Assembly (NCBI RefSeq): GCF_030362835.1 | Contig: NZ_JAUCGQ010000002.1 | Span: 124,001-188,000, forward strand | Direction of reading: 5' to 3' | DNA: 64,000 nt | Origin: Cellulomonas alba | GTDB taxonomy: Bacteria > Actinomycetota > Actinomycetes > Actinomycetales > Cellulomonadaceae | Shown here: positions 38,214 through 47,982 of the stretch, piece after piece | How the letters are laid out: each line of letters starts with the position of its first letter | How positions within the stretch are numbered: the stretch's first letter is position 1 | The notes under the pieces: generated by a model | Seen by the model: only the letters and a program-made list of their open reading frames with translations | What the model was told of the DNA's origin: nothing | Databases searched by the model: none | Position numbers and translations under genes: made by a program

Positions 38214-39086
38214 TCAGTCCGGGACGCGGACCATCCCCTCCTGCGCGATCGACGCGACGAGCACGCCCTGGCGCGTGAACACGCGCGCCGCGCCCAGCCC
38301 CCGGCCGCCCTGCGCGCTCGGCGTCGACTGCACGTAGAGCAGCCAGTCGTCGACGCGCACGTCGCGGTGCCACCACATGGCGTGGTCGAGGCTCGCGATC
38401 GACAGGCCGGGCGTCACCCACGACTGGCCCGCGCGGCGCAGGATCGGCTCGAGCATCACCTGGTCGCACGCGTACGCGAGCAGCGCGCGGTGCAGCAGCT
38501 GGTCGTCCGGCACGGCGCCGCGCGCGCGGAACCACACGAGCTGGCGCCCGTGGTCGCGCGGCCCGGGCCCGAGGTAGAGCGAGCCGTGCGCGTGCCGCAC
38601 GTCGAATGCGGCCTCCTGGGTCCAGAACTTGGCGACGGGGTGGTCGAGGTGGCCCATCTCGTCGAACGCCGACGGCACGTCCTCCGGGGCCGGGACGTCC
38701 GCGGGCATCTCGTCCTGGTAGTCGATGCCGTCCTGGTGCTCCTGGAACGACGTGATCATCGACAGGATCGGCGCGCCGCCCTGGATGGCGTGCGTGCGGC
38801 GCGCGGTGAACGAACGTCCGTCGCGCAGGCGCTCGACGGCGAACTCGATCGGCTCCGCGACCGCGCCGGCGCGCAGGAAGTAGCCGTGCACCGAGTGGGG
38901 GAGCCGCCCGTCGGGCACGGTCCGTCCGGCGGCGAGCAGCGACTGCGCGAGCACCTGGCCGCCGAAGACGCGGCCGCCCGGCTGCGGCAGGCTCGCGCCG
39001 GTGAACGCGTCGGGCCGGTCGGGGTCGGCGGCGACGTCGAGCACGCCGAGCACGTGCGCCATCGGGTCGGGGGTCGGGCTCGTCAT
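38214..39086 (-). CDS. tesB: Acyl-CoA thioesterase II
   Basis: A 290-residue double-hotdog thioesterase. The N-terminal hotdog carries GGRVFGGQVLAQSLLAAGRTV and HSVHGYFLRAG; the C-terminal one carries TPGLSIASLDHAMWWHRDVRVDDWLLY with the catalytic Asp. ATG at 39086 follows GGAGG 11 bases upstream. It likely hydrolyses medium- to long-chain acyl-CoA. It is followed after 60 bases on the upstream side by the haemoglobin gene on the same strand. Confidence 0.92.
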   Translation of the reverse strand: MTSPTPDPMAHVLGVLDVAADPDRPDAFTGASLPQPGGRVFGGQVLAQSLLAAGRTVPDGRLPHSVHGYFLRAGAVAEPIEFAVERLRDGRSFTARRTHAIQGGAPILSMITSFQEHQDGIDYQDEMPADVPAPEDVPSAFDEMGHLDHPVAKFWTQEAAFDVRHAHGSLYLGPGPRDHGRQLVWFRARGAVPDDQLLHRALLAYACDQVMLEPILRRAGQSWVTPGLSIASLDHAMWWHRDVRVDDWLLYVQSTPSAQGGRGLGAARVFTRQGVLVASIAQEGMVRVPD

Positions 39087-39145
39087 CGTCCGTTCGGCCT
39101 CCGGTTCGGGAGCGGGGTTCGACCAGGCCGGCTGTCGGCGCGGCG

Positions 39146-39529
39146 TCAGTCCTCGAAGGTGTTGAGCATCGAGTGGGCGGCGCGCTCGAGGTAGTCCCAC
39201 AGCTCGGCGCGGTGCAGCGGCGCGAGGTCGAGCGAGTCGACGGCTGCCCGCATGTGGCGCAGCCAGCGGTCGCGCGCGTCCGGGTTCACCTTGAACGGCG
39301 CATGGCGCATGCGCAGCCGCGGGTGGCCGCGCTGGTCGGAGTACGTGGTCGGACCGCCCCAGTACTGCTCGAGGAACATCGTGAGCCGCTGCGCGGCGGG
39401 CCCGAGGTCCTCCTCGGGGTACATGTCGCGCAGCACCGGGTCGTCCGCGACGCCGCGGTAGAACTCGTCGACGAGCTTGACGAACGTCTCGTGGCCGCCG
39501 ACCGCCGCGTAGAACGAGTCGGGTCGCAT
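39146..39529 (-). CDS. Group II truncated haemoglobin (GlbO type)
   Basis: A 127-residue 2-on-2 globin. [20 protein letters not shown] and [27 protein letters not shown] are characteristic, with the proximal His in [10 protein letters not shown] and the conserved Trp in [11 protein letters not shown]. The ATG at 39529 matches the usual family N-terminus; in-frame ATG at 39541 and GTG at 39547 are alternatives, and GAGG lies 12 bases before the chosen ATG. Probable roles are oxygen or NO chemistry. Confidence 0.9.
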   Translation of the reverse strand: MRPDSFYAAVGGHETFVKLVDEFYRGVADDPVLRDMYPEEDLGPAAQRLTMFLEQYWGGPTTYSDQRGHPRLRMRHAPFKVNPDARDRWLRHMRAAVDSLDLAPLHRAELWDYLERAAHSMLNTFED

Positions 39530-39626
39530 CACGGCAGCCATCCTCACACGCGCGGACGGCCGCGACGTGCGCCCGACGGCGTGATCCGCGCGGCAGGTCG
39601 CGCAGGGCAGCTCGCGGTCGCCGTGG

Positions 39627-41318
39627 TCAGAGCCCCAGCTCCGCCAGCACCGGGAGCCCGGCCCGCACCACGGCGCGCGCGTCGGCCGCCGAGGGCGCCG
39701 CGAGCGCGAGCTGCGCGAGCCGCCGGCACTCGTCGCCGGTCGTGGCGGCGAGCACCGCGGCCACGTCGGGCAGCGCGCGCGACGTCATCGAGAGCGAGGA
39801 CACGCCGAGCCCCACGAGCACCACGGCGAGCGCGGGCGACGCGGCGGCCTCGCCGCAGACGCCGACGGGGCGCCCCTGCTGCGCACCGCCCGCGCACGTC
39901 GCGGCGACGAGCGCGAGCACGGCGGGCTGCCACGGGTCCGACAGCTCGGCGACGGCACCCAGGAGACGGTCGGCCGCCATCGTGTACTGCGTCAGGTCGT
40001 TCGTGCCGATGCTGGCGAACGCCGCGCGGGCCAGGATCGGGCCGGACAGGAGGGCCGCACTCGGCACCTCGACCATGACCCCCGCGGTGTCGAGGCCGTG
40101 CTTGGCGCAGGTCGTGACGAACTGCTCGGCCTCGTCCACGGTCGCGACCATCGGCGCCATGACCCAGACGGTCGCCGACTCGGCGGCCGCGGCGTCGGCG
40201 ATCGCGGTCAGCTGCGCGTCGAGGACCTCGGGGTGCTCGACCGCGGTGCGCAGGCCGCGCACCCCGAGGGCCGGGTTGGCCTCGGAGTCGCTCGTCAGGA
40301 ACGGCATCGGCTTGTCGGCGCCCGCGTCGAGCGTGCGGATCACCACCTTGCGCCCCGGGAACTGCGCGAGCACCTGCCGGTACGCGGCGACCTGCTCGTC
40401 GTGCGTCGGTGCCTCGTCGCGGTCGAGGAACTGGAACTCGGTGCGGAACAGGCCCACGCCCTCGGCGCGTGCCTCGGCGGCCGCGCGTGCGTCGGCAGGG
40501 TCGCCCACGTTGGCGAGCAGCTCGACGCGCTGCCCGTCGGCGGTCCGGCCCTCGCCGTCGAACGTGCGCACCTGCGCGGCGAGCGCGAGGGCGGCGGCGA
40601 CCGCGGCCTCGTCCGGGTCGACGGTCACGGTGCCGGCCGACCCGTCGACGACGACGAGCGCGCCGTCCGCGACGGCGGTGTCGACCCCGCGCGCGGCGAC
40701 CACGGTCGGGATGCCGCGCGCCCGCGCGAGGATCGCGGTGTGCGACGTGGGGCCGCCCGCGCCCGTCACGATCGCGAGCACACGCTGTGCGTCGAGCGTC
40801 GCGACGAGCGCCGGTGCGACGTCGGCGGCGACGAGGACGAACGGCTGCTCGCGCTCCGGCACACCGGGCGCCGGGCGGCCCGTCAGCTCGGCGACCAGCC
40901 GGTCGCGGACGTCGGCGATGTCGCGCGTGCGCTCCGCGAAGTAGCCGCCGAGCGCCTCGAACTGCTCGGCCACGGCCTCGGCCGCCTCCCACACGGCGCG
41001 CTCGGGCACGAGCCGGTCGGTGAGCACGCGCTGCTCGGCGTCCGCGACGAGCGACGGGTCCGCCGCGATCGCCGCGGTCGCCTCGAGGATCTCGGCGGTG
41101 TCGCCGGTCGCGCGGGCGGCGGCCGCCTCGAGCGCGGCACGCACGACCTCCGAGGCCGCCGGGATGCGCGCGGCCTGGCCGGCGTAGTCGCTGCCCGGCG
41201 GGAGGCGTCGGCCGTGGGGCGGCTGGGCGACGGGTTCGGGCAGGTGTGCCGCGGGCGCGACCACGCGCCCGGGGCTCACGCCGATGCCGGTGATGACCGT
41301 GGGGAACTGCCCGCTCAC
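39627..41318 (-). CDS. ptsI: Phosphoenolpyruvate-protein phosphotransferase (PTS Enzyme I)
   Basis: A 563-residue Enzyme I that takes phosphate from PEP and passes it to HPr. The phosphorylated His lies in [17 protein letters not shown]. The PEP-binding barrel shows [13 protein letters not shown] and the catalytic Cys in [14 protein letters not shown] at 41318 follows a GAGGAGG box 9 bases upstream. It is divergent from two small PTS genes, EIIB and EIIA. No HPr gene is in the window. Confidence 0.94.
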   Translation of the reverse strand: MSGQFPTVITGIGVSPGRVVAPAAHLPEPVAQPPHGRRLPPGSDYAGQAARIPAASEVVRAALEAAAARATGDTAEILEATAAIAADPSLVADAEQRVLTDRLVPERAVWEAAEAVAEQFEALGGYFAERTRDIADVRDRLVAELTGRPAPGVPEREQPFVLVAADVAPALVATLDAQRVLAIVTGAGGPTSHTAILARARGIPTVVAARGVDTAVADGALVVVDGSAGTVTVDPDEAAVAAALALAAQVRTFDGEGRTADGQRVELLANVGDPADARAAAEARAEGVGLFRTEFQFLDRDEAPTHDEQVAAYRQVLAQFPGRKVVIRTLDAGADKPMPFLTSDSEANPALGVRGLRTAVEHPEVLDAQLTAIADAAAAESATVWVMAPMVATVDEAEQFVTTCAKHGLDTAGVMVEVPSAALLSGPILARAAFASIGTNDLTQYTMAADRLLGAVAELSDPWQPAVLALVAATCAGGAQQGRPVGVCGEAAASPALAVVLVGLGVSSLSMTSRALPDVAAVLAATTGDECRRLAQLALAAPSAADARAVVRAGLPVLAELGL

Positions 41319-41469
41319 CTCGTGCGACCTCCTCGTCGTCCCCCGCATCCTGGCCCCCGACGGGCGCTCGACGCCAGCCGGGCCTCGGCGCGTGCCGCGG
41401 ACCCCGGCGCGCGCGGGGACGCTCCCGCCACGATGCGGCGTCGGCACCGGGTCGTGCCGGTCCGAGGGA

Positions 41470-41475
41470 TAACCT
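41470..41475 (+). promoter_or_regulatory. Candidate -10 element TAACCT for the EIIB-EIIA operon
   Basis: TAACCT would start transcription near 41482, leaving a leader of about 40 bases with a GGGAG ribosome-binding site before the TTG start. It is the only TANNNT box in the short upstream region. Confidence 0.5.
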
Positions 41476-41522
41476 TGGCTGGACGCGCCGGTCGGGCGGC
41501 GCCACACCAGCCGGGAGTCCAC

Positions 41523-41753
41523 TTGAGCAAGGCAGAGCAGATCCTCGCAGCGCTGGGCGGCGACGGGAACGTCGTCGACCTCGAGCCGTGCATCACGCGG
41601 CTGCGCGTGGAGGTGACCGACGCCCACCTCGTGGACGAGGCGGCCCTCAAGGCGAGCGGCGCGTTCGGCGTCGTCCGCTCGGGCCACATCGTGCAGGTCA
41701 TCGTCGGCCCCGAGGCGGACAACCTCGCGGCCGAGCTCGACAGCCTGCGCTGA
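41523..41753 (+). CDS. PTS glucose/GlcNAc-family EIIB domain protein
   Basis: A 76-residue stand-alone EIIB. The phosphocysteine is Cys23 in VVDLEPCITRLRVEV, and the core ends ASGAFGVVRSGHIVQVIVGPEAD, as in GlcB/NagE B domains. No methionine fits; TTG at 41523, five bases after GGGAG, gives the correct domain start. It lies 16 bases before the EIIA gene. No EIIC is encoded nearby, so the membrane partner must be elsewhere. Confidence 0.85.
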   Translation: MSKAEQILAALGGDGNVVDLEPCITRLRVEVTDAHLVDEAALKASGAFGVVRSGHIVQVIVGPEADNLAAELDSLR

Positions 41754-41769
41754 GCGGGCGGACGCGGTC

Positions 41770-42228
41770 ATGACGACCCGCGTTCTCGCACCGGTCCCCG
41801 GCATCGTCGTCGCGATGGCGGACGTGCCGGACCCGGTGTTCGCCGGCCAGATGGTCGGCCCCGGACTCGCGGTCGAGCCGCTGCGCGCGCAGCGGCAGAC
41901 GGTCGTCGCGCCCGTCGACGGCCTCGTCGGCGCGCTGCACCCGCACGCGTTCGCGCTCGAGCTGCTGGACGACCGCTCGGTGCTCGTGCACCTGGGCATC
42001 GACACCGTCGGGCTCGCGGGCCTCGGGTTCACGCTGCACGTCGCCGTGGGCGACGAGGTGCGCGCCGGCGACCGCGTCATCAGCTGGTCACCCGTCGACG
42101 TCGCGGCCGCCGGGCTCGCGACGGTGTGCCCCGTCGTCGCGCTGCAGGGCGACCCGGCGGCCCTGACGCCGCTCGTCGAGGCCGGGGTGACGGTCGAGTC
42201 GGGCGCGCCGCTGTTCGACTGGGCCTGA
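41770..42228 (+). CDS. PTS glucose-family EIIA protein
   Basis: A 152-residue Crr-like EIIA. The two active-site histidines are His59 in HPHAFAL and phosphorylated His74 in SVLVHLGIDTVGL. The beta-rich start VLAPVPGIVVAMADVPDPVFAGQMVGPG is typical. ATG at 41770. With EIIB it would relay phosphate from HPr to a separate EIIC and may have regulatory roles. Confidence 0.9.
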   Translation: MTTRVLAPVPGIVVAMADVPDPVFAGQMVGPGLAVEPLRAQRQTVVAPVDGLVGALHPHAFALELLDDRSVLVHLGIDTVGLAGLGFTLHVAVGDEVRAGDRVISWSPVDVAAAGLATVCPVVALQGDPAALTPLVEAGVTVESGAPLFDWA

Positions 42229-42257
42229 CCCCGACCCGTCGACCGGGCCTGACCCCG
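42216..42257 (+). repeat. Short direct repeat duplicating the EIIA gene end
   Basis: An 18-base segment spanning the last codons and stop of the EIIA gene (42216-42233) recurs at 42240-42257 with one mismatch, giving a second, untranslated copy of the gene end. Confidence 0.6.
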
Positions 42258-42329
42258 GCTCGCGCGCAGCACGCCCCGCCACGAGGCGGATGACGAGGCG
42301 GAGCGGCCGCCGAGGCGGGGCTCCGACCG

Positions 42330-43508
42330 TCAGGGCTCGTCGTCCGCCGTCGTCTCGTGCTCCGGGTCGGGGATCGAGCCGGGCTCGTCGTCGGGTGCCG
42401 CGCGGCGGGCGTCCCGGTTGTCGCGGGCCTCGTCGACGAAGGTGTCGTGCGGGTCGGGCGTCGTGCTCGAGGTCGGCTCGTCGTCGGCCGCCGGGGCGCG
42501 CGCCGCGAGGTCCGCTCGGTGCGCGGCGAGCAGGTCGCGCTGGCCCGCGAGCGGGATGCCGGCGCGCTCGAGCTCCGCGCGCGCCGCGGTCCGCAGCGCC
42601 CGCGCCACGTCCCACTGCGTCGCGGGCGACGTGCGGACCCGCACGCGCAGCGTCACGGCGTCGGCCGCGAGGCGCTCGATGCCCGTGATCGTCGGCTCGC
42701 CCTGCAGCTTCGGGCCGAGCTCCGGGTCGGCCTCGACCTTGCGCACCGCGGCCATCAGCAGCTCGCGCACCTGGTCGAGGTCGGCGAAGTAGTCGACGTC
42801 GACCTCGACGACCGCGGTCGACCAGCCCTGCGTCTTGTTGCCGACGCGGAGCATCGAGCCGTTCGGCACGTACCAGAGCGTCCCGTCGTTGTCGCGGACC
42901 TTGGTGACGCGCAAGGTGACCGCCTCCACGGTCCCGGACGCGGGGCCCACGTCGACCACGTCGCCCACGCCGTACTGGTCCTCGAGGAGCATGAACGTGC
43001 CGGTGAGGAAGTCCTTGACGAGGCTCTGCGCGCCGAAGCCGAACGCGACGCCGATGATGCCCGCGGACGCGATGAACGGCGCGAGGTTGACCCCGAGCTG
43101 GTCGAGCACGAGCAGCAGCGCGATCGAGCCGACGATCACGCCCGCCGTCGAGCGCAGCACCGACCCGAGCGTGCGCGACCGCTGCGAACGCCGCGCCGAG
43201 GCGAGCGGGTCGGCCTTGAGCAGCGCGCTGCCGACGCTCGTGTCGGCGAGCGGCCGCGCGGCACGCTCGGTGATGGGCGTGCCCTCCGCGATGTGGTCGG
43301 TGATCGTGCGGATCACGATGCGCAGCAGCACGAGGATGAACGTGCTGACGACGCAGATGAGGATCACGTGCAGCGGGATCCCCTTGAACCACTCCCACCA
43401 CGAGTTGAGCGACGTGACGTCCGCGGGCTTGTAGGCGGGCGTCTCGCTCGGGCTCGGCGTCGGCTCCGGAGCGGCGAGCAGCGCGGCCGCGCGCACGGCG
43501 AGGCTCAC
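42330..43508 (-). CDS. MscS family mechanosensitive channel
   Basis: A 392-residue small-conductance channel. Membrane helices lie near residues 45-65, 120-140 and 145-165. The pore helix and gate region GIIGVAFGFGAQSLVKDFLTGTFMLLEDQYGVGDVVDVG are diagnostic, followed by the beta domain (YVPNGSMLRVGNKTQGWS). The last 55 residues are an acidic, Asp/Pro-rich disordered tail. GTG at 43508 follows GAGGAGG and overlaps the stop of the upstream peptidase gene (GTGA). Confidence 0.92.
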   Translation of the reverse strand: MSLAVRAAALLAAPEPTPSPSETPAYKPADVTSLNSWWEWFKGIPLHVILICVVSTFILVLLRIVIRTITDHIAEGTPITERAARPLADTSVGSALLKADPLASARRSQRSRTLGSVLRSTAGVIVGSIALLLVLDQLGVNLAPFIASAGIIGVAFGFGAQSLVKDFLTGTFMLLEDQYGVGDVVDVGPASGTVEAVTLRVTKVRDNDGTLWYVPNGSMLRVGNKTQGWSTAVVEVDVDYFADLDQVRELLMAAVRKVEADPELGPKLQGEPTITGIERLAADAVTLRVRVRTSPATQWDVARALRTAARAELERAGIPLAGQRDLLAAHRADLAARAPAADDEPTSSTTPDPHDTFVDEARDNRDARRAAPDDEPGSIPDPEHETTADDEP

Positions 43509-45685
43509 CGGCCCTCCTCGCCGACGACGACGGGCGCGGGCTCGGCGGCGCGGCGGCCCGGCGCCGCCAGCCCCGTCTGCCACGCGACGTGCTGCAGCTG
43601 CTCGACCGTGAGCCCGATCGTCCGCGAGAGCGCCCGGCCGCCGTGCCCCACGCCGGTCTCGCGGCGCACCAGCACCGGCGCGCCCGTCGTCGCCGCCTGC
43701 AGCGCGGCAGCGAGCTTGCGTGCGTGCAGCGGGTCGACCCGCGTGTCGCCCTCGAACACGGTGAACAGCGTGGCCGGGTACGCCGTCCCGTCCACCACGT
43801 GGTGGTACGGCGAGTAGCCCAGCAGCCAGCCCAGCTGCTCGGCGTCGTCCGCGTCGCCGTACTCCTCGGTCCACGTGACGCCGAGCCCGAACCGCTGGTA
43901 CCGGACCATGTCGAGCAAGGGGGCGCTGCACACGACGGCCGCGAACAGGTCGGGGCGCTGCGTCAGGGCCGCGCCCACGAGCAGGCCGCCGTTCGAGCCG
44001 CCCCAGCACGCGAGGCGGTCCGTCGTGGTCCAGCCGTCGGCCACGAGCAGCTCCGCGACCGCGTGGAAGTCGTCGAACACGTGCTGCTTGTGGGCGCGCA
44101 TGCCGGCGCGGTGCCAGTCCTCGCCCTCCTCGCCGCCGCCGCGCAGGTTCGCGACGACGTAGACGCCGCCGGCCTCGACCCACGCGAGCGTCGTCGCCGA
44201 GTACGCCGGGTCGAGCGAGATCTGGAAGCCGCCGTACCCGTAGAGGATCGTCGGCGCGGGCGCGAGCGGGCGGCCGTCGGCGTCGACCGCGTCGGCCCGT
44301 GCGACGACGAAGGCGCGGACGGTCGTGCCGTCCGCGCTCGTCGCCTCGACCTGCCGCGTGACGACGTCCGGGAGGTCGGGGACCTCGCCGGGAGCCGAGG
44401 CCCACAGCGTCACGCGCCGCGTGCGCTCGTCGAAGCGGTGCACGGCCGGGACGCTCGTGTGGTCGGTGTACGAGAACCAGACCTCCGGTCCGCCCTCGGG
44501 TCGGGTCACGAGCCCCGAGATGGACCCGAGGCCGGGCAGCTCGAGCGCGCCGGTGGCCTCGCCGGTCGCCGGGTCGTGCGTCGTGACCTCGCTGACCGCG
44601 TGGCGGCGCCACGACGCGAGCAGCAGCGTGGGCACGCGCTCGTCGTCGCCGCCGTCGGTGAACGCCACGTCCTCGAGCACCGCGTCCGCGCGCTCCGCCA
44701 GGAGCGTCGTCCAGTGCTCGACGCCCGGCCGCTCGGGGTCGGTGACGGCGAGTCGGCCGCGCGGCGCGTCCTGGTCGGTGTGGACGTACAGGCGACCGTC
44801 GCGCGCGACCCACGCGCCCGTCTCGGCGTCGAGCCCGACGGCGACCTCGACGAACGCGGGCGCGGCGGCGTCCGCGGCGATCTCGGCGATCCAGACGTCG
44901 GTGCGCGGCGCCGTGCCCGCGGACGCCGAGACGATGAGCCAGCGACCGTCGCGCGACACCGAGACGCCGTAGTAGTTCGTGTGGTCGAGGCCCGCGCCGA
45001 ACACCTCGACGTCCTGGTCGGCGGGCGTCCCGACGCGGTGCAGCCACACGCGGCGGTGGTACTGCCGCTCGTCCTCGGGCAGCAGCTCGGGCGCCAGCCG
45101 GCGCACGTAGAAGAACGCCTCGCCGCCGGGCAGCCACGCCACGGGGGAGTAGCGCGCGCGGTCGATCGGCCCGTCGACCACCTCGCCGGTCGCGACGTCG
45201 AGCACGCGCAGCACGCTCTCCTCCGTGCCGCCGGTCGACACCTGGTACGCGAGGCGCTCGCCCTCCTTGGACGGCTGCCAGGCGTCGAGCGTCGTGGTCC
45301 CTGCCGGGTCGAGCGCGACGGGGTCGAGCAGCACCCGCTCGTCGTCGCCCTCGGCGACCACGACGACCGCGTGCTCCTGGTCGCCCGCGCGCCGCGAGAA
45401 GAACCGCCGACCGCCGCGCCACGCCGGCGTCGACACGAAGCCGGCGCCGAGCAGCTCGCCGAGCCGCGCGGTCAGGCGCTCTGTCGCGAACGCGCCGCCC
45501 AGGGCGTCGAACCGCGCGCGGTACGCGGCGTAGAGCGCGTCCTGCTCGGCCGACCAGCGCTCGGTGTCGGGGTCGCTCGCGTCCTCGAGCCAGCGGTAGG
45601 GGTCGGCGACGCGGTGGGTGTGGAGGTCCTCGACGAGGTCGAGGCGGTGGGCGTGCGGGTAGGCGGGCAGCGCGGGGTCCGTCAT
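43505..45685 (-). CDS. S9 family oligopeptidase (PtrB/prolyl-oligopeptidase type)
   Basis: A 726-residue serine peptidase with an N-terminal beta-propeller and a C-terminal alpha/beta-hydrolase domain. The nucleophile lies in [13 protein letters not shown] and the catalytic His in [11 protein letters not shown]. The N-terminus [23 protein letters not shown] matches the prolyl oligopeptidase/oligopeptidase B group. ATG at 45685 is supported by TAGCCT 8 bases upstream. It has no signal peptide. It is coupled to the downstream MscS gene. Confidence 0.9.
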   Translation of the reverse strand: MTDPALPAYPHAHRLDLVEDLHTHRVADPYRWLEDASDPDTERWSAEQDALYAAYRARFDALGGAFATERLTARLGELLGAGFVSTPAWRGGRRFFSRRAGDQEHAVVVVAEGDDERVLLDPVALDPAGTTTLDAWQPSKEGERLAYQVSTGGTEESVLRVLDVATGEVVDGPIDRARYSPVAWLPGGEAFFYVRRLAPELLPEDERQYHRRVWLHRVGTPADQDVEVFGAGLDHTNYYGVSVSRDGRWLIVSASAGTAPRTDVWIAEIAADAAAPAFVEVAVGLDAETGAWVARDGRLYVHTDQDAPRGRLAVTDPERPGVEHWTTLLAERADAVLEDVAFTDGGDDERVPTLLLASWRRHAVSEVTTHDPATGEATGALELPGLGSISGLVTRPEGGPEVWFSYTDHTSVPAVHRFDERTRRVTLWASAPGEVPDLPDVVTRQVEATSADGTTVRAFVVARADAVDADGRPLAPAPTILYGYGGFQISLDPAYSATTLAWVEAGGVYVVANLRGGGEEGEDWHRAGMRAHKQHVFDDFHAVAELLVADGWTTTDRLACWGGSNGGLLVGAALTQRPDLFAAVVCSAPLLDMVRYQRFGLGVTWTEEYGDADDAEQLGWLLGYSPYHHVVDGTAYPATLFTVFEGDTRVDPLHARKLAAALQAATTGAPVLVRRETGVGHGGRALSRTIGLTVEQLQHVAWQTGLAAPGRRAAEPAPVVVGEEGR

Positions 45686-45693
45686 GGTCCGCA

Positions 45694-45768
45694 AGGCTAC
45701 GACGCGCACCTCGCGACACCCGGCGCGTGCCCCTCGTCCTGCGTCTTCGCTCACCCACCTGGCAGGAT
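45694..45768. promoter_or_regulatory. Divergent promoters of the S9 peptidase and malQ
   Basis: On the minus strand TAGCCT (45699-45694) lies 8 bases before the peptidase ATG. On the plus strand CAGGAT (45763-45768) lies 6 bases before the malQ GTG. Neither gene has a Shine-Dalgarno box. Confidence 0.6.
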
Positions 45769-45774
45769 CGGCAC

Positions 45775-47907
45775 GTGGCCGACCACACCGAACCGAGCGG
45801 CGCCCTGGTGCGCCTCGCCTCGGCGCACGGCGTGGTGCCCGACCACTGGGACTTCCACGGCAACCACCGGCGGGCCTCGGCCGAGACGCTCACGGCCGTG
45901 CTGGCGGCGCTCGGGGTCGACGCCTCGTCCCCCGAGCGCATCGACCTGGCGCTGCAGTTCGCGGAGGACCAGCCGTGGCGGCGCGTGCTGCCGCCCGTCG
46001 TCGTGATGCGCCGCGGCCGCACGGCCCACGTGCCGGTGCACGTGACGCACGGTGACCCTGTCGAGCTCTGGGTCGAGCTCGACCCGGAGGCCGGCGGTGG
46101 ACGCCGGGACGTCGCGCAGGCCGACGTCCCCGTCCCGCCGCGCTCGGTCGACGGGCGCGACGTCGGACGCGCGACGTTCACGCTCCCGGCCGACCTGCCC
46201 CTCGGCTGGCACACGCTGCACGCGTCGGGCCCGAGCGCCGAGGGCCGTGCGCCGCTCGTCGTGACGCCCGACCGCCTCGAGCTCCCCGAGCGGCTGCGCG
46301 ACGGCGACCGCGCGTGGGGGTTCATGGCGCAGCTGTACTCGGTGCGCTCGCGCGCGTCGTGGGGCGTCGGCGACCTCGCCGACCTCGCGGAGGTCTGCTG
46401 GCGCGCCGGGCGGGATTGCGGCGCCGACTTCGTGCTGGTGAACCCGCTGCACGCGGCCGAGCCCGGCGCGCCGATGACGCCGTCGCCCTACCTGCCGACG
46501 ACCCGCCGCTTCGTGAACCCGCTGTACGTGCGCGTCGAGGACGTGCGCGAGGCCGCGTACCTCTCGGCCGCCGACCGGGCGCTCGTCGAGTGGGCAGCCG
46601 AGCCCGCCCGCGCGCTGGGCGACGACCCCGGCCCCATCGACCGCGACGCCGCCTGGACGGCCAAGCGCGCGGCGCTCGAGGTGGTGTTCGCCGCGCCGCG
46701 GTCGGCCGCGCGCCAGGCGCGGTTCGACGCGTTCGCCGAGCGCGAGGGCGACGGGCTGCGCACGTTCGCGCTGTGGTGCGCGCTCGCCGAGAAGCACGGC
46801 AGCGAGCACTGGCCCGACGAGCTCCGGGACCCCGCGTCGCCCGCCGTGGCCGAGCTCGCCGCGCAGCTGGCCGACCGCGTCGAGTTCTACACGTGGCTGC
46901 AGTGGGTGGCCGACGAGCAGCTCGAGACGGCGCAGCGCGCGGCCCACGAGGGCGGCATGGCGATCGGCGTCATGCACGACCTCGCGGTGGGCGTGCACCC
47001 CGAGGGAGCCGACGTCTGGGCGCTTCGCGACGTCCTCGCGCGCGGCGCGACCGTCGGCGCGCCGCCCGACATGTACAACCAGCAGGGCCAGGACTGGTCG
47101 CAGCCGCCGTGGAACCCGGACGAGCTCGCTCGGGTCGCGTACCGGCCGTACCGCGACATGCTGCGCTCCGTGCTGCGCCACGCGGGCGCCATCCGGATCG
47201 ACCACGTGATCGGCCTGTTCCGGCTCTGGTGGGTGCCCGCCGGGAGCCTGCCGTACGACGGCGCGTACGTGCGGTACGACCACGAGGCGCTCGTCGGGAT
47301 CCTCGCCCTCGAGGCGGAGCGTGCCGGCGCGATCGTCATCGGCGAGGACCTCGGCACCGTCGAGCCGTGGGTGCGCGACTACCTCGCCGACCGCGGCGTG
47401 CTCGGCACGTCGGTGCTGTGGTTCGAGCAGGACCTCCACGGCAACCCGCTGCCGCCCGACGAGTACCGCCGGCTGGTGCTCGCGACCGTCACGACGCACG
47501 ACCTGCCGCCGACCGCGGGCTACCTCGCGGGCGAGCACGTCGCGATCCGCGACCGCCTGGGACTGCTGACCGAGCCTGTCGCCACGGTGCGCGCCGCCGC
47601 CGACGCCGAGCGGGGCCGCATGATCGACGCGCTGCGCGCGCGGGGCCTCGTGGGCGACGACCCGTCCGAGCGCGAGATCGTCGAGGCGATGCACCGCTAC
47701 GTGCTCGGGACGCCCGCGGTGCTCGTCGGGGTCGCGCTCACCGACGCGGTCGGCGAGCGGCGCGCGCAGAACCAGCCGGGCACCGACCAGGAGTACCCGA
47801 ACTGGAAGGTGCCCCTCGCGGACGGCGCCGGCCGCCTGGTGACGGTCGACGAGCTGTTCGACAACCCGCGGCTGCGCTCGCTCGTCCAGGTGCTGCGCGA
47901 GGGCTGA
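45775..47907 (+). CDS. malQ: 4-alpha-glucanotransferase
   Basis: A 710-residue amylomaltase of glycoside hydrolase family 77, transferring maltodextrin chains. Catalytic elements are the nucleophile Asp in IRIDHVIGLFRLWW, the acid/base Glu in IGEDLGTV and the third carboxylate in VTTHDLPPTAGYLAGEH. The N-terminal 150 residues form the extra beta domain seen in actinobacterial MalQ proteins. GTG at 45775 follows a CAGGAT box 6 bases away. It stands alone, without glgP or other maltodextrin genes. Confidence 0.94.
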   Translation: MADHTEPSGALVRLASAHGVVPDHWDFHGNHRRASAETLTAVLAALGVDASSPERIDLALQFAEDQPWRRVLPPVVVMRRGRTAHVPVHVTHGDPVELWVELDPEAGGGRRDVAQADVPVPPRSVDGRDVGRATFTLPADLPLGWHTLHASGPSAEGRAPLVVTPDRLELPERLRDGDRAWGFMAQLYSVRSRASWGVGDLADLAEVCWRAGRDCGADFVLVNPLHAAEPGAPMTPSPYLPTTRRFVNPLYVRVEDVREAAYLSAADRALVEWAAEPARALGDDPGPIDRDAAWTAKRAALEVVFAAPRSAARQARFDAFAEREGDGLRTFALWCALAEKHGSEHWPDELRDPASPAVAELAAQLADRVEFYTWLQWVADEQLETAQRAAHEGGMAIGVMHDLAVGVHPEGADVWALRDVLARGATVGAPPDMYNQQGQDWSQPPWNPDELARVAYRPYRDMLRSVLRHAGAIRIDHVIGLFRLWWVPAGSLPYDGAYVRYDHEALVGILALEAERAGAIVIGEDLGTVEPWVRDYLADRGVLGTSVLWFEQDLHGNPLPPDEYRRLVLATVTTHDLPPTAGYLAGEHVAIRDRLGLLTEPVATVRAAADAERGRMIDALRARGLVGDDPSEREIVEAMHRYVLGTPAVLVGVALTDAVGERRAQNQPGTDQEYPNWKVPLADGAGRLVTVDELFDNPRLRSLVQVLREG

Positions 47908-47982
47908 GCCCGTCGCCCGACCCGCCGGGCCTCGGGGCCCCCGCGCGCGGTGGGCGTCGGAGGCCGATCCCGTGCGCCCGCG

